Notes under the pieces: model-generated
Databases searched by the model: none
What the model was told of the DNA's origin: nothing
What the model saw: the letters and a program-made list of their open reading frames with translations, nothing else
Position numbers and translations under genes: made by a program
Shown: piece after piece, positions 1 to 7,198 of the stretch
Numbering within the stretch: the stretch's first letter is position 1
How the letters are laid out: every line of letters starts with the position of its first letter
Assembly: GCA_045106475.1 (NCBI GenBank)
Contig: JBGCEO010000050.1
Location: forward strand, 1-64,000
Reading direction: 5' to 3'
DNA: 64,000 nucleotides
Source of the DNA: Granulosicoccus sp045106475
GTDB lineage: Bacteria; Pseudomonadota; Gammaproteobacteria; Granulosicoccales; Granulosicoccaceae

Positions 1-473
1 GTAAGGTTCTCTTTCTGCAATATCTGAAAGGACTGATTTTTTTGTTCACTGACGATGCTTCCCCCGGCAATCAGCTTTTTATCACTCTGAGTCGGGATTG
101 ATATGGCATTCCTGAGCCCATATTCTGAATGGGCTGTACTAATTACTTCAATTTGTGAATCACTAAGCTGCCCCGCCTGCAATTCTTCCGTCCAATTCAT
201 GGCCCTGAGGTCACCTTGAACAATTCTCTCTACCGTAAAATCGTCTTCGACCCAATTAGCCTCGGTGTAGTGTTTTAGGAACCCGATGCTGAATCCAGAC
301 GAGGTCAGGAAAACGGGCGAGGCATGAATGGTAAACGGCATTTGCGGTATAGCGGTATATGCCACCCCATCATAGTCCAGCGCCTCCACAGCCTTGACTA
401 GCGCTGAAAAACACTCTTCAAGGCACGTAGCTCCTTCTAAATCATAAAGAAAATCAACAACTACATTGGACAT
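1..473 (-). CDS. LuxR-family autoinducer-binding regulator (N-terminal part, runs off left edge)
   Basis: An open frame runs from an ATG at 473 to the window edge without a stop, giving about 157 residues. The pattern fits the autoinducer-binding domain of LuxR-type regulators: a region around LDYDGVAYTAIP, then HYTEANWVEDDF (the usual Y..DP/W block), then a W about 15 residues later, then the late block EYGLRNAISIPT and LIAGGSIVS. The C-terminal helix-turn-helix would lie outside the window, so the family call rests on the sensor half only. It is the last visible gene of a minus-strand operon, 66 bp after the methyltransferase and downstream of the FeeM-like acyl synthase. By inference it senses the product of those two enzymes. 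It could also be a LuxR solo. Confidence 0.7.
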   Translation of the reverse strand, partial: MSNVVVDFLYDLEGATCLEECFSALVKAVEALDYDGVAYTAIPQMPFTIHASPVFLTSSGFSIGFLKHYTEANWVEDDFTVERIVQGDLRAMNWTEELQAGQLSDSQIEVISTAHSEYGLRNAISIPTQSDKKLIAGGSIVSEQKNQSFQILQKENL

Positions 474-539
474 TAAAATATCTGGACCGGCAAATTTCTA
501 CCATGTTAGTTTATGCGCAGTCCAGAAAAAAAATCAATA

Positions 540-1184
540 CTATTTCTTCAAAACTAGAAAATTTACACCTCCCATAAACAGATTGGAGTGAGCTTCCTGA
601 AGCTGAAACCCGCATTCGCGCACCTCCGAAAGCAGTTCATCAAGACTACTAAAATGCGCATCGCTGCTGTTTGCATATTGTCGATTCATCGCCGAATACA
701 TCTCCCAGCCCGGGTACATCAGAAGCTCATGCGCAGCTTTATCCAGCAATTTGTCGATATCCAGACAATCATTGGCGGTAGCAAGAATAAACCGCCCCTG
801 TGGTTCTAGAATGTCGTAAATGTGTTCAATTACCTCGGCTCGATTGGACCAACTGTAATAACTCTGCAGCGAAATCGCACATTGATAGCGACCACTGGTC
901 TGCTCAATCGGTTTGCACTGAACCTGGTAATTAGGGCGATTGAGCTTGGTCAGTAGATTTTCAGCCAGTTTTATCATTTGCGCACTGGAATCTACGCCTG
1001 TGTAGGAGTGGATCGAGGCGTTCTCAGTTAAATAAGGAACGAGCTTGGCAGCACCGCAACCACAATCCAGTACCGAGCCATAGGCAAAGCATGCACTCAA
1101 TTCATACATCTCCACCTGAAATCGAGATGTAATCGGCGAAAATACGTTTGCGTACTCATCCCACTTGTATTCAGCAGTTTTCAT
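540..1184 (-). CDS. Class I SAM-dependent methyltransferase
   Basis: The protein has 214 residues. The SAM-binding glycine loop VLDCGCGAAKL is at residues 38-48 and the acidic end of strand 2 is in YTGVDSSAQM. A later motif, LEPQGRFILAT, is the usual post-motif III segment. The ATG at 1184 is chosen because AGGAGG lies six bases upstream; the longer open frame to 1397 runs through the acyl-synthase gene and has no such support. The gene overlaps the end of the FeeM-like gene by 14 bp, so the two are probably translationally coupled. The substrate is unknown. Context suggests it methylates the acylated product or its precursor, for example as an ester or N-methyl derivative, but that is inference. 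Confidence 0.85.
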   Translation of the reverse strand: MKTAEYKWDEYANVFSPITSRFQVEMYELSACFAYGSVLDCGCGAAKLVPYLTENASIHSYTGVDSSAQMIKLAENLLTKLNRPNYQVQCKPIEQTSGRYQCAISLQSYYSWSNRAEVIEHIYDILEPQGRFILATANDCLDIDKLLDKAAHELLMYPGWEMYSAMNRQYANSSDAHFSSLDELLSEVRECGFQLQEAHSNLFMGGVNFLVLKK

Positions 1185-1854
1185 ATCCAACCTCCTTTGC
1201 ATTACAAAACGATTCCAACTGTGTTTGATCACGACCAAATGCCCTGAAAAATCGCGAATGCGTATCAGGAATACTCCAGCAAAGATTGGTGCATCCTGGC
1301 GGAGCCTTAGTACTATCCAGCTCAACAGCGCCACAGCAACGCTGGTAGAAATTGGCATGCTCATCTCGAACCTGCAGCAAAAAGGTATCGACGTCACTCA
1401 AAACTGCCAATTGATAGATTGCTTTCATGTACTTCGCATAAAGGCCGTCAGCGTTGTCGATAACAAAGCGCCCAGGTTCAGCGATTTTCACGTTGCAGGC
1501 ACGCAATGCCGCAATTTCAGAGGATAGAGATGGCTGCACAGGAAGACCATACTGCGAATCAAAACAGACTCTCATCATCCCATTGATCTGACCTTCACTT
1601 TTCGTATAAAAGATCCAAGCGCAGTTGTCATAGACTTCTTCAGCTTCCATTTCATAATCTGGATAGAGCTCCCCATAAACCCTCTGGCATAACCGTTTAC
1701 ACATTGCAAAGGTACTGTTAGCACGCCTTGCGTTGCTGGTTACCGTATCTAACGACAAAAAGAGATCCCCGTCGGCTGCATTTATCTCAACCAACGTTCT
1801 ATCTTCATAGCTAAGCTGTAGCGGCAGCTTAGGAGCCATAACGGATGTGTTCAT
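1171..1854 (-). CDS. FeeM-like N-acyl amino acid synthase (GNAT fold, autoinducer-synthase-like)
   Basis: The 227-residue protein carries the pattern of the FeeM/N-acyl amino acid synthase group, which is structurally related to LuxI synthases. Visible elements are EEVYDNCAWIFY (residues 72-83), GMMRVC (92-97), LP at 104-105, the hallmark PGRFVI (127-132) and FLLQVRDEHANFY (158-170). Family members transfer a fatty acyl group, usually from acyl-ACP, to an amino acid amine. The ATG at 1854 is preceded by GAGG six bases upstream; the upstream TTG at 1866 is less likely. It is the first gene of the operon with the methyltransferase and LuxR-type regulator. The acyl acceptor cannot be read from sequence. 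A generic GNAT is the main alternative. Confidence 0.65.
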   Translation of the reverse strand: MNTSVMAPKLPLQLSYEDRTLVEINAADGDLFLSLDTVTSNARRANSTFAMCKRLCQRVYGELYPDYEMEAEEVYDNCAWIFYTKSEGQINGMMRVCFDSQYGLPVQPSLSSEIAALRACNVKIAEPGRFVIDNADGLYAKYMKAIYQLAVLSDVDTFLLQVRDEHANFYQRCCGAVELDSTKAPPGCTNLCWSIPDTHSRFFRAFGRDQTQLESFCNAKEVGYENC

Positions 1855-1950
1855 AATGCACCTCAATAAGGGGCTAAAGTTAGCATTGCACGTATCAAAG
1901 CTCAGGATTCGCCATCACTATTGATGCTTTTAAGCCTATAGAGGATTGTC

Positions 1951-2000
1951 AGTTCAAGCACTTCAAAGTGAATACCTAGAGTTCAAAGCATTCAAAAGCG
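1951..2000. promoter_or_regulatory. Candidate control region upstream of the acyl-synthase operon
   Basis: The stretch 1855-2160 has no convincing gene and should hold the promoter of the minus-strand operon starting at 1854. Within it, an AGTTCAAGCACTTCAAAGTG block (1951-1970) is loosely repeated at 1980-2000, and the first copy contains a short dyad, CACTT-CA-AAGTG (1959-1970). This does not match a classical lux box. It is listed only as the most structured element in the expected promoter region. Confidence 0.2.
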
Positions 2001-2161
2001 ATGCACACACACAACAGTGCAGTCTAGGCCGCCGTTTTTTCCAGATGATTTTTTGGTTTGAGCATGACCAAACAGCATGCTTGAACACTCACGCTTAAAA
2101 ACAAGCTAAAAAGCCGAACGATGAGATGCGCTGTGAGACGCCTGATTAGATAAGGGATAAG

Positions 2162-2273
2162 CTGATACCTGATACCTGATACCTGATACCTGATACCTGA
2201 TACTTGACACCTGACACCTGACACCTGACACCTGACACCTGACACCTGACACCTGACACCTGACACCTGACAC
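2162..2273. repeat. Heptamer tandem repeat (CTGATAC then CTGACAC)
   Basis: Six perfect CTGATAC units (2162-2203), one TTGACAC (2204-2210) and nine CTGACAC units (2211-2273) run head to tail: sixteen 7-bp units with a single clean switch of variant. All three frames stay open through the array, so the long open frames here are artefacts of the repeat. It lies in the gap between the acyl-synthase operon and the GNAT gene. Related heptamers occur at 41729-41818. Confidence 0.95.
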
Positions 2274-2450
2274 ATTGGTACATTGGTACATTGGTACATT
2301 GGTACATTGGTACATTGGCACATTGGCAGACAGACACATTGCACATTGCACACAGGCACACAGGCACACAGGCACACAGACACACAGACACACAGACACA
2401 CAGACACACAGGCACACAGGCACACAGGCACACAGGCACACTAGCGCACT
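2274..2450. repeat. Octamer tandem repeats (ATTGGTAC and ACACAGGC/ACACAGAC families)
   Basis: The heptamer array is followed directly by five ATTGGTAC units (2274-2313), degenerate ATTGGCAC/ATTGGCAG copies, a short transition, and then about eleven copies of an ACACAGGC/ACACAGAC unit from about 2349 to 2440. The period changes from 7 to 8 at the junction. This is low-complexity intergenic DNA. The Cys/Val-rich or Thr/His-rich open frames crossing it lack ribosome-binding sites and domain signal. Confidence 0.9.
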
Positions 2451-2525
2451 GACACACTGCTATACAGTTATAAAGGTTTCCGGTTAAGTACGGCCAGTAT
2501 TTCTAGATACTGCGAAGGAGGATAA

Positions 2526-3014
2526 TTACCTTTTCGCGGTGAAGTAATATTCCAATCTCATGGTCGAATCGTTAGAGATAGACTGTTCAAACTTGCCGAG
2601 TGTAAAACTGTCTATGGTCCGTTTCCAAAAACGTTGTGCTGATACATTGCGCTCATCATGCCCAATGTGCCAGGCACCGGGGAATAGTGTGAACAATTGG
2701 TTTGCAGCTGCCCGTCCGATTCCCCGCCGACGCATTGATCTCAATATAAAAAATTCTGTCAGTTCGTAGACGTGTTCATTGGGTTCGCTTAACAAGGCAA
2801 ACCCTGCCAGTTGATCTGCAACAGTAAAGAGGTAGGGATATCGATTTGAGACTACCCGATAGGGCTCTAATTCGGAGGTTTCAAAAACACCACACGAATT
2901 AACATTAGCATCGACGTATTCACTGGTATCGTACAGATACAGCTGCATTAGGTTAGCTAGAACATCCTTTTGCGAAATGGAAGCCAGCGAAACAGTGACA
3001 TCAACTGGCAACAT
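2526..3014 (-). CDS. GNAT-family N-acetyltransferase
   Basis: The 162-residue protein has the acetyl-CoA pyrophosphate-binding motif of GNATs: LRSMRRRGIGRAAA corresponds to the Q/RxxGxG/A signature, preceded by the beta-4 strand VYELTEFFI. The end, NVSAQRFWKR, is the usual motif B with an aromatic residue. The ATG at 3014 is preceded by AAGG eight bases upstream; the longer frame begins with a GTG at 3071 without such a site. The substrate is not predictable. The gene stands alone between the tandem repeats and a long intergenic region. Confidence 0.8.
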   Translation of the reverse strand: MLPVDVTVSLASISQKDVLANLMQLYLYDTSEYVDANVNSCGVFETSELEPYRVVSNRYPYLFTVADQLAGFALLSEPNEHVYELTEFFILRSMRRRGIGRAAANQLFTLFPGAWHIGHDERNVSAQRFWKRTIDSFTLGKFEQSISNDSTMRLEYYFTAKR

Positions 3015-3210
3015 CGTAGCCACCTTCGCTCGCGCAAATCTGTAATGCACGATGCTTGAATAGGTGAACACAGAACAAGTTCGAATTCGGGCGCACTTGG
3101 CCTACCGCCATTGACAGTCGAATCAGTTCCAATAAATTAATGTCCAAGCCTGTGATTCTATTACCGTGTTGTCGGGCTTTAAAATTATCATGTAACAGGC
3201 AGTAAAATTC

Positions 3211-3228
3211 TTATCATCATGATGATAA
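3211..3228. promoter_or_regulatory. 18-bp perfect palindrome, possible operator
   Basis: TTATCATCATGATGATAA is a perfect palindrome about 200 bp upstream of the GNAT start. The flanking DNA is AT-rich, and a half-site-like TTATCATG lies about 25 bp to the left. It could be an operator for either flanking gene. The ATAAT-type composition is reminiscent of Fur-like boxes, but it does not match that consensus well enough for a call. Apart from this and the micro-ORF at 3448, I see nothing definite in 3015-3963. Confidence 0.3.
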
Positions 3229-3447
3229 TTTTCACCTTGCACCGACAATTAGCATCGCGCGACGAGAATTGCATGTCGACTTAATACCCTGCATCACCCA
3301 AATGTGACATTCCAAAGCAACATTTTTTGTGATGTCTTACACACGATATTCACACCCACAGTCACTATTTTGCAGGTCAGGTTGGATGACAGACTTTGGG
3401 CATGATCTTTGAGAGGTGTCTGGCGGAAAAACAAAAAGCTCGCTCGC

Positions 3448-3552
3448 ATGAAAAAGAAACAACTAGGCTCTACTGACAGTACTCTGCTGGTAGCAAGTAT
3501 CTACATAAGCACCATCATATCCATCATAGTGATCTATTTTTTAATCAAATAG
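3448..3552 (+). CDS. Possible 34-residue single-pass membrane peptide
   Basis: An ATG at 3448 opens a 34-codon frame ending at a TAG. The product begins MKKKQLGS and continues into a hydrophobic run (LLVASIYISTIISIIVIYFLI) with a terminal Lys, typical of a tiny single-pass membrane protein. There is no strong ribosome-binding site: GGCGG lies about 20 bases upstream, which is too far. It is too short for a family call and could be chance. Confidence 0.3.
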   Translation: MKKKQLGSTDSTLLVASIYISTIISIIVIYFLIK

Positions 3553-3963
3553 TCAAAAAGGCTCTACTCGCACAGCTCTTGTCCGCGAGCAGCTAGTGAG
3601 GCTGAGGCTGCCAACAGCTCTTTTCGGCAAGTCATCCGAAACGTAACCTTAGACGTTGAAGGTGCTCATATGAACATCGAGTGTTGGCATGTAGAAGTTG
3701 AGCGCGGGTAATCACAGCCCATGACTCGCCAGGATGCAGAAAAATTCATATTGCATCGAGCACCCGTCAAAGTCATCACTACCCGGGCAAAATAGTCCTC
3801 ACAATGCTCAGCGATATCTGTGTTCGCGCAATTGGCAGCTGTTGCGCGCCATACACCCTGCCACCAAAATCAGTTTAAACTGCCCCGGTTGGATCGGGAT
3901 AATGCCAACGACACTCAGCTCACACAACACCTTGATAGGAATTACAGCTTAAGAGTTGTTGAC

Positions 3964-5256
3964 ATGATGGCAGCGGACCTTCCCCAGATTTTCCAATTTG
4001 CCAATCAGCTGGCCTTGCTGGGCTGGATCTGGTTGATCCTCTGGCTATTCCTGCCACACAAGTTTCAACATATCACTCGTTTTGGCGGTCTTCTTCTACC
4101 TTTAATCTTAGCGATCATGTATGCATCAACGGCACTGGTGCATCTGGGCAATGCCAGCGGTGGTTTCGACTCTTTAAGCAACGTCATGTCGCTGTTCAAA
4201 GACGACGGTGCGACACTGGCAGGTTGGATTCACTTCCTGGCTTTTGACTTGTTTGTTGGTTGGTGCATTACGCGTCATGCGATTAGTTGTGGTGCACATC
4301 GCCTGATAATAATACCGTGCCTGCTACTTACCTTTATGCTCGGGCCTGTCGGCCTACTGCTTTATACCTGCATTCATTTAGCTCAATGTTGGATACGAAG
4401 TGGTCACTGGCACTCTTCGCCCGCTAGCCCACTTTGGAAGCAGGTCTTGGGTGGCCAACCCACCTTGGCCCGAAACGGCATTGTACTTCTTCTATTCATA
4501 CCGGTGCTTATGCTCGCTTTGGTAATGGATACTCGCACCACACTTGACGTTAACGTGTGGGTCAAGCCCTTAAAATTCACTGCGGCTTTAGCGATATATA
4601 CACTCACACTGTCCTGGTACACAAACCATCTCCCCACCAACTGGCGCAATAGCAAGCTGTTTAATGGCTTCACGTTGTTGGTCGTTGTTTGTATCGGCCT
4701 GGAAATGCTCTGGCTCCTCTACGCCGCAGCAATCGGAGAGCCCTCACATTTCAATCAAAGTCATCCAGTACTAAAACCCGTCTACCCTCTGATGGGAATT
4801 CTGGCGACAATTCTAACCACCCAGTCGCTGATTACCGGTGTTGGAATTTTTCGAAACAAAACATCAGCGCTACCTGAGCTAACGAGATACAGTCTTGCTT
4901 TCGGTCTGGTAGCTACATTCATTTTAACCATGATAACTGCCAACTATATGGCCGGCGCACCCGCTCAGTCGCACATGGTTCTGCCTCAAGAAGCTGCAAC
5001 GCTCACTGATAAAAGCACGCTATTTCTATTTGGCTGGATGCGCGGAGCCGGCGACCTGAGAGTAGCCCATTTTTTCGCTACTCACGCCATGCACTTCGTA
5101 CCATTTGCAGGTTGGTTTATCGCAACGTTCTTTTCTCAACGACTTGGCCATAATAACAACGGTGCTCTAACATTCGCGCTCATTCTCACAGTACTCTACA
5201 GCTGCTTAGTACTGCTGGCCTTCTACCAGGCACTCATCGGAAAGGCATTTATATGA
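3964..5256 (+). CDS. Polytopic membrane protein with N-terminal ABA4-like domain
   Basis: The protein has about 430 residues. The first third resembles the ABA4-like (DUF4281) family: DGATLAGWIHFLAFDLFVGWCITRHA followed by IIPCLLLTFMLGPVGLLLY is the recognisable core. The remaining two thirds hold about seven further hydrophobic segments with conserved-looking VNVWVKPLKF and the closing HAMHFVPFAGWF, a domain I do not recognise. The ATG at 3964 (or 3967) is preferred over 3820, because the upstream part is polar and unlike the family. The stop overlaps the next start (ATGA at 5253-5256), so it is coupled to the DUF2147 gene. Plant ABA4 acts in carotenoid conversion; the bacterial role is unknown. 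Confidence 0.7.
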   Translation: MMAADLPQIFQFANQLALLGWIWLILWLFLPHKFQHITRFGGLLLPLILAIMYASTALVHLGNASGGFDSLSNVMSLFKDDGATLAGWIHFLAFDLFVGWCITRHAISCGAHRLIIIPCLLLTFMLGPVGLLLYTCIHLAQCWIRSGHWHSSPASPLWKQVLGGQPTLARNGIVLLLFIPVLMLALVMDTRTTLDVNVWVKPLKFTAALAIYTLTLSWYTNHLPTNWRNSKLFNGFTLLVVVCIGLEMLWLLYAAAIGEPSHFNQSHPVLKPVYPLMGILATILTTQSLITGVGIFRNKTSALPELTRYSLAFGLVATFILTMITANYMAGAPAQSHMVLPQEAATLTDKSTLFLFGWMRGAGDLRVAHFFATHAMHFVPFAGWFIATFFSQRLGHNNNGALTFALILTVLYSCLVLLAFYQALIGKAFI

Positions 5257-5654
5257 AATCATACCTATTCACTATCCTGTCGGCACTGCTACTATTCGGC
5301 TCTGCCTCATTTGCAAATGACACAGCTGTTCTTGGCCTGTGGCAAACAGAGTCAACAGACAAAGGCTATTTGCACGTATCAATAGAAGTATGCGACAGCG
5401 CACTATGCGGAGTTATCGTCGCTGCCTATAATCTGCAAGATGAAGCCGACCCCAACTATGAACATCTCGGTAAAAATATGGTCTGGGGCATGAAGAGTAA
5501 GGGCATTTCGTCTTGGTCTAAAGGCAAGATATGGGATCCCTCTAAAGATAAGACCTATAAATCAAAGATGTCACTCAACGATGACACTCTAAGCGTATCC
5601 GGCTGTATCGTTTTTGTTTGTCGCGGGCAAGATTGGTCACGTGTAAAAAAGTGA
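5253..5654 (+). CDS. DUF2147 family exported protein
   Basis: The 133-residue protein has a clear signal peptide, cleaved after about residue 21 (SASFA/ND). The mature part fits DUF2147: GLWQTE near the start, VEVC-like IEVCDSALCGVIV, then GKIWDPSKDKTYKSKMSL and the terminal GCIVFVCRGQDWSRV. Four cysteines in two pairs could form disulfides in the periplasm. The start codon overlaps the stop of the upstream ABA4-like gene, implying co-expression. The family has no established biochemical function. Confidence 0.85.
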   Translation: MKSYLFTILSALLLFGSASFANDTAVLGLWQTESTDKGYLHVSIEVCDSALCGVIVAAYNLQDEADPNYEHLGKNMVWGMKSKGISSWSKGKIWDPSKDKTYKSKMSLNDDTLSVSGCIVFVCRGQDWSRVKK

Positions 5655-5658
5655 ACAC

Positions 5659-5686
5659 AATTCTCCCTCAACTTAGAGGGAGAATT
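5659..5686. terminator. Bidirectional stem-loop between convergent genes
   Basis: AATTCTCCCTC (5659-5669) and GAGGGAGAATT (5676-5686) form a perfect 11-bp stem around a six-base loop. It lies just after the DUF2147 stop and 12 bp from the end of the opposing DUF3830 gene, the expected place for a shared terminator. Confidence 0.8.
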
Positions 5687-5697
5687 CTCAAAGCACA

Positions 5698-6111
5698 TTA
5701 CGCATACTTGAACAGGACAGGCTGAGCGCCTTCCCAAAGAACCTTGTTGCCAAGCTCCATCAGATTTTCATGCCCACTGGTAATCGTGAGAAACTGGTTG
5801 CCAGCCAGTTGACCCATCTTCGACGAGAAATCTACACCGCCATAGGCAAGCAGTATCTCAGCCTCGCTAATCCCTCCGGGGTATAGAATAAAGTGGCCCG
5901 GTGCTGGATGACTAGTGTGGTTTTCATAAGGCACATCGAAATGCTTGTCGCCGAAAGGAACCCAAATACCTTCTCCGCTCCAGCGTACATGCACCAACTG
6001 GCTTTCAAACGGCAGAAGAGCCGCAAACGCTTTACAGGTTTGTGGCGCAAGTTCTTCTTCCAGCTTGGCAGTAAACGTAAAAGGACCTGCAGTAATAACG
6101 AGATTACTCAT
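5698..6111 (-). CDS. DUF3830 family protein (cyclophilin-like fold)
   Basis: The 137-residue protein matches DUF3830 across its length: ITAGPFTFTAKLEEE, CKAFAALLPFES, VHVRWSGEGIWVPFGD, then YENHTSHPAPGHFILYPGGISEAEIL and SKMGQLAGNQFLTI. The ATG at 6111 begins at the conserved N-terminus; the longer frame to 6234 would run into the neighbouring gene. It is the last gene of the eleven-gene minus-strand operon, 43 bp after a binding-protein gene. I recall DUF3830 genes beside amidohydrolase and transporter genes, so an accessory catabolic role is plausible, but no reaction is known. Confidence 0.85.
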   Translation of the reverse strand: MSNLVITAGPFTFTAKLEEELAPQTCKAFAALLPFESQLVHVRWSGEGIWVPFGDKHFDVPYENHTSHPAPGHFILYPGGISEAEILLAYGGVDFSSKMGQLAGNQFLTITSGHENLMELGNKVLWEGAQPVLFKYA

Positions 6112-6154
6112 AAAACATTTGCCTCTATATATGTCTAACTCAGTCGTATCCCAA

Positions 6155-7162
6155 TCAGAATGTACGCATCTCCAGCTCCGGTAAGTAGGCATCTGAAAAC
6201 ACGGCTGCAACTTCCGGTTTGGTAGGCAGATCATACAGCTGTTCTATAACCGATATTGATCTTTCGAGCCGGTCAGAATCAATTGCACCGATGCCATTTA
6301 CCTTGCTTTCCTCTGAAAAGATCAGATTGTTAAGAGCAAAATCGAGTCGCTTGAGCTCCAACTCTTCATTACTGAGTGGTTCGATCTTTTTAATAATTGC
6401 AACACCTTCCGCAGGATCCGCTAGTACTTCCGCCATGGCTTTTGCAATCGCCGATACCAGTCCTTTCACTGCCTCCGGATGATCCGCAATCAATTTGGGA
6501 GACACCATCACACCATTGGAATAGATATCCAGTCCAGACTCACCGTAGGGGAACCATGTAAAGTCGGTTTCGGGATCCATACCCAGTCCAATGATATTCA
6601 AATAGCTGGTGACGTTGAACACAAGGCTCGCATCTACCTGCCCTTGTATGAGCATCTGCTCCTGCAAATTGGGCGCAACACTGGTTATTTCGACCTTATC
6701 AACATCCACACCAACCGCTTCCGCTAAAGCAGGAAACAACTTTGTTGAGGCTGATCCAGGCGGTGCACCAATTTTCAGCCCCTCCAGACTCTCCAAACTC
6801 TCAACAGGACCATCAGATTTGGTGAGCACGGCAAACGGCGGTTGGTTGTATATCTGATAAACCATGACAGGCGCTGCTTCGGGATTGCTGGCAGCATTTT
6901 GAATAATGGCATTCATATCACCGAATCCAGCATCGTAAGCACCTGACATGATTCTAGTCACCGTGGCCGCTGAACCCTCACCCTGATCAATCGTTACATC
7001 CAGACCGGCATCGGTAAAGTAGCCTTTTTCATGAGCCAGATAGAACCAGCTGTGCACACCCTGAATCTTCCAATCAAGCGTGAACTTGATAGGAATCCCA
7101 TCAGCCTGTGCAAGGCCAGTCAACATCACAGAACCTAAAACTATTGCAAGTATATTTTTCAT
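6155..7162 (-). CDS. NMT1/THI5-type ABC transporter substrate-binding protein
   Basis: The 335-residue protein has a Sec signal peptide (about residues 1-20, ending AQA). The mature part follows the NMT1/SsuA-like pattern: KFTLDWKIQGVHSWFYLAHEKGYFTDAGLDVTI, then SGAYDAGFGDMNAII, YQIYNQPPFAV and LKIGAPPGSAS. Proteins of this group bind pyrimidine-like, riboflavin-like or other small N-containing solutes in the periplasm. It is a paralogue of the product at 11066-12115 and sits 36 bp after the permease gene, so it is the more obvious partner of that ABC system. The ligand is unknown. Confidence 0.85.
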   Translation of the reverse strand: MKNILAIVLGSVMLTGLAQADGIPIKFTLDWKIQGVHSWFYLAHEKGYFTDAGLDVTIDQGEGSAATVTRIMSGAYDAGFGDMNAIIQNAASNPEAAPVMVYQIYNQPPFAVLTKSDGPVESLESLEGLKIGAPPGSASTKLFPALAEAVGVDVDKVEITSVAPNLQEQMLIQGQVDASLVFNVTSYLNIIGLGMDPETDFTWFPYGESGLDIYSNGVMVSPKLIADHPEAVKGLVSAIAKAMAEVLADPAEGVAIIKKIEPLSNEELELKRLDFALNNLIFSEESKVNGIGAIDSDRLERSISVIEQLYDLPTKPEVAAVFSDAYLPELEMRTF

Positions 7163-7198
7163 AGCGTTATACCTTTGTTAGAACTAATTAAAAAACAA

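Noticed and set aside
1185..1397. N-terminal extension of the methyltransferase
   Set aside because: The extra 71 residues overlap the acyl-synthase gene in another frame, while the ATG at 1184 has a strong AGGAGG site.
2162..2450. CRISPR array
   Set aside because: The repeats are 7-8 bp without spacers, and no cas gene is in the window.
2024..2487. Several long open frames rich in Cys/Val or Thr/His
   Set aside because: They run through the 7- and 8-bp tandem repeats, occur in three frames and on both strands, lack ribosome-binding sites and have no domain signal.
3211..3228. Fur box
   Set aside because: The palindrome is AT-rich but does not follow the GATAATGATAATCATTATC pattern, and no iron gene is adjacent.
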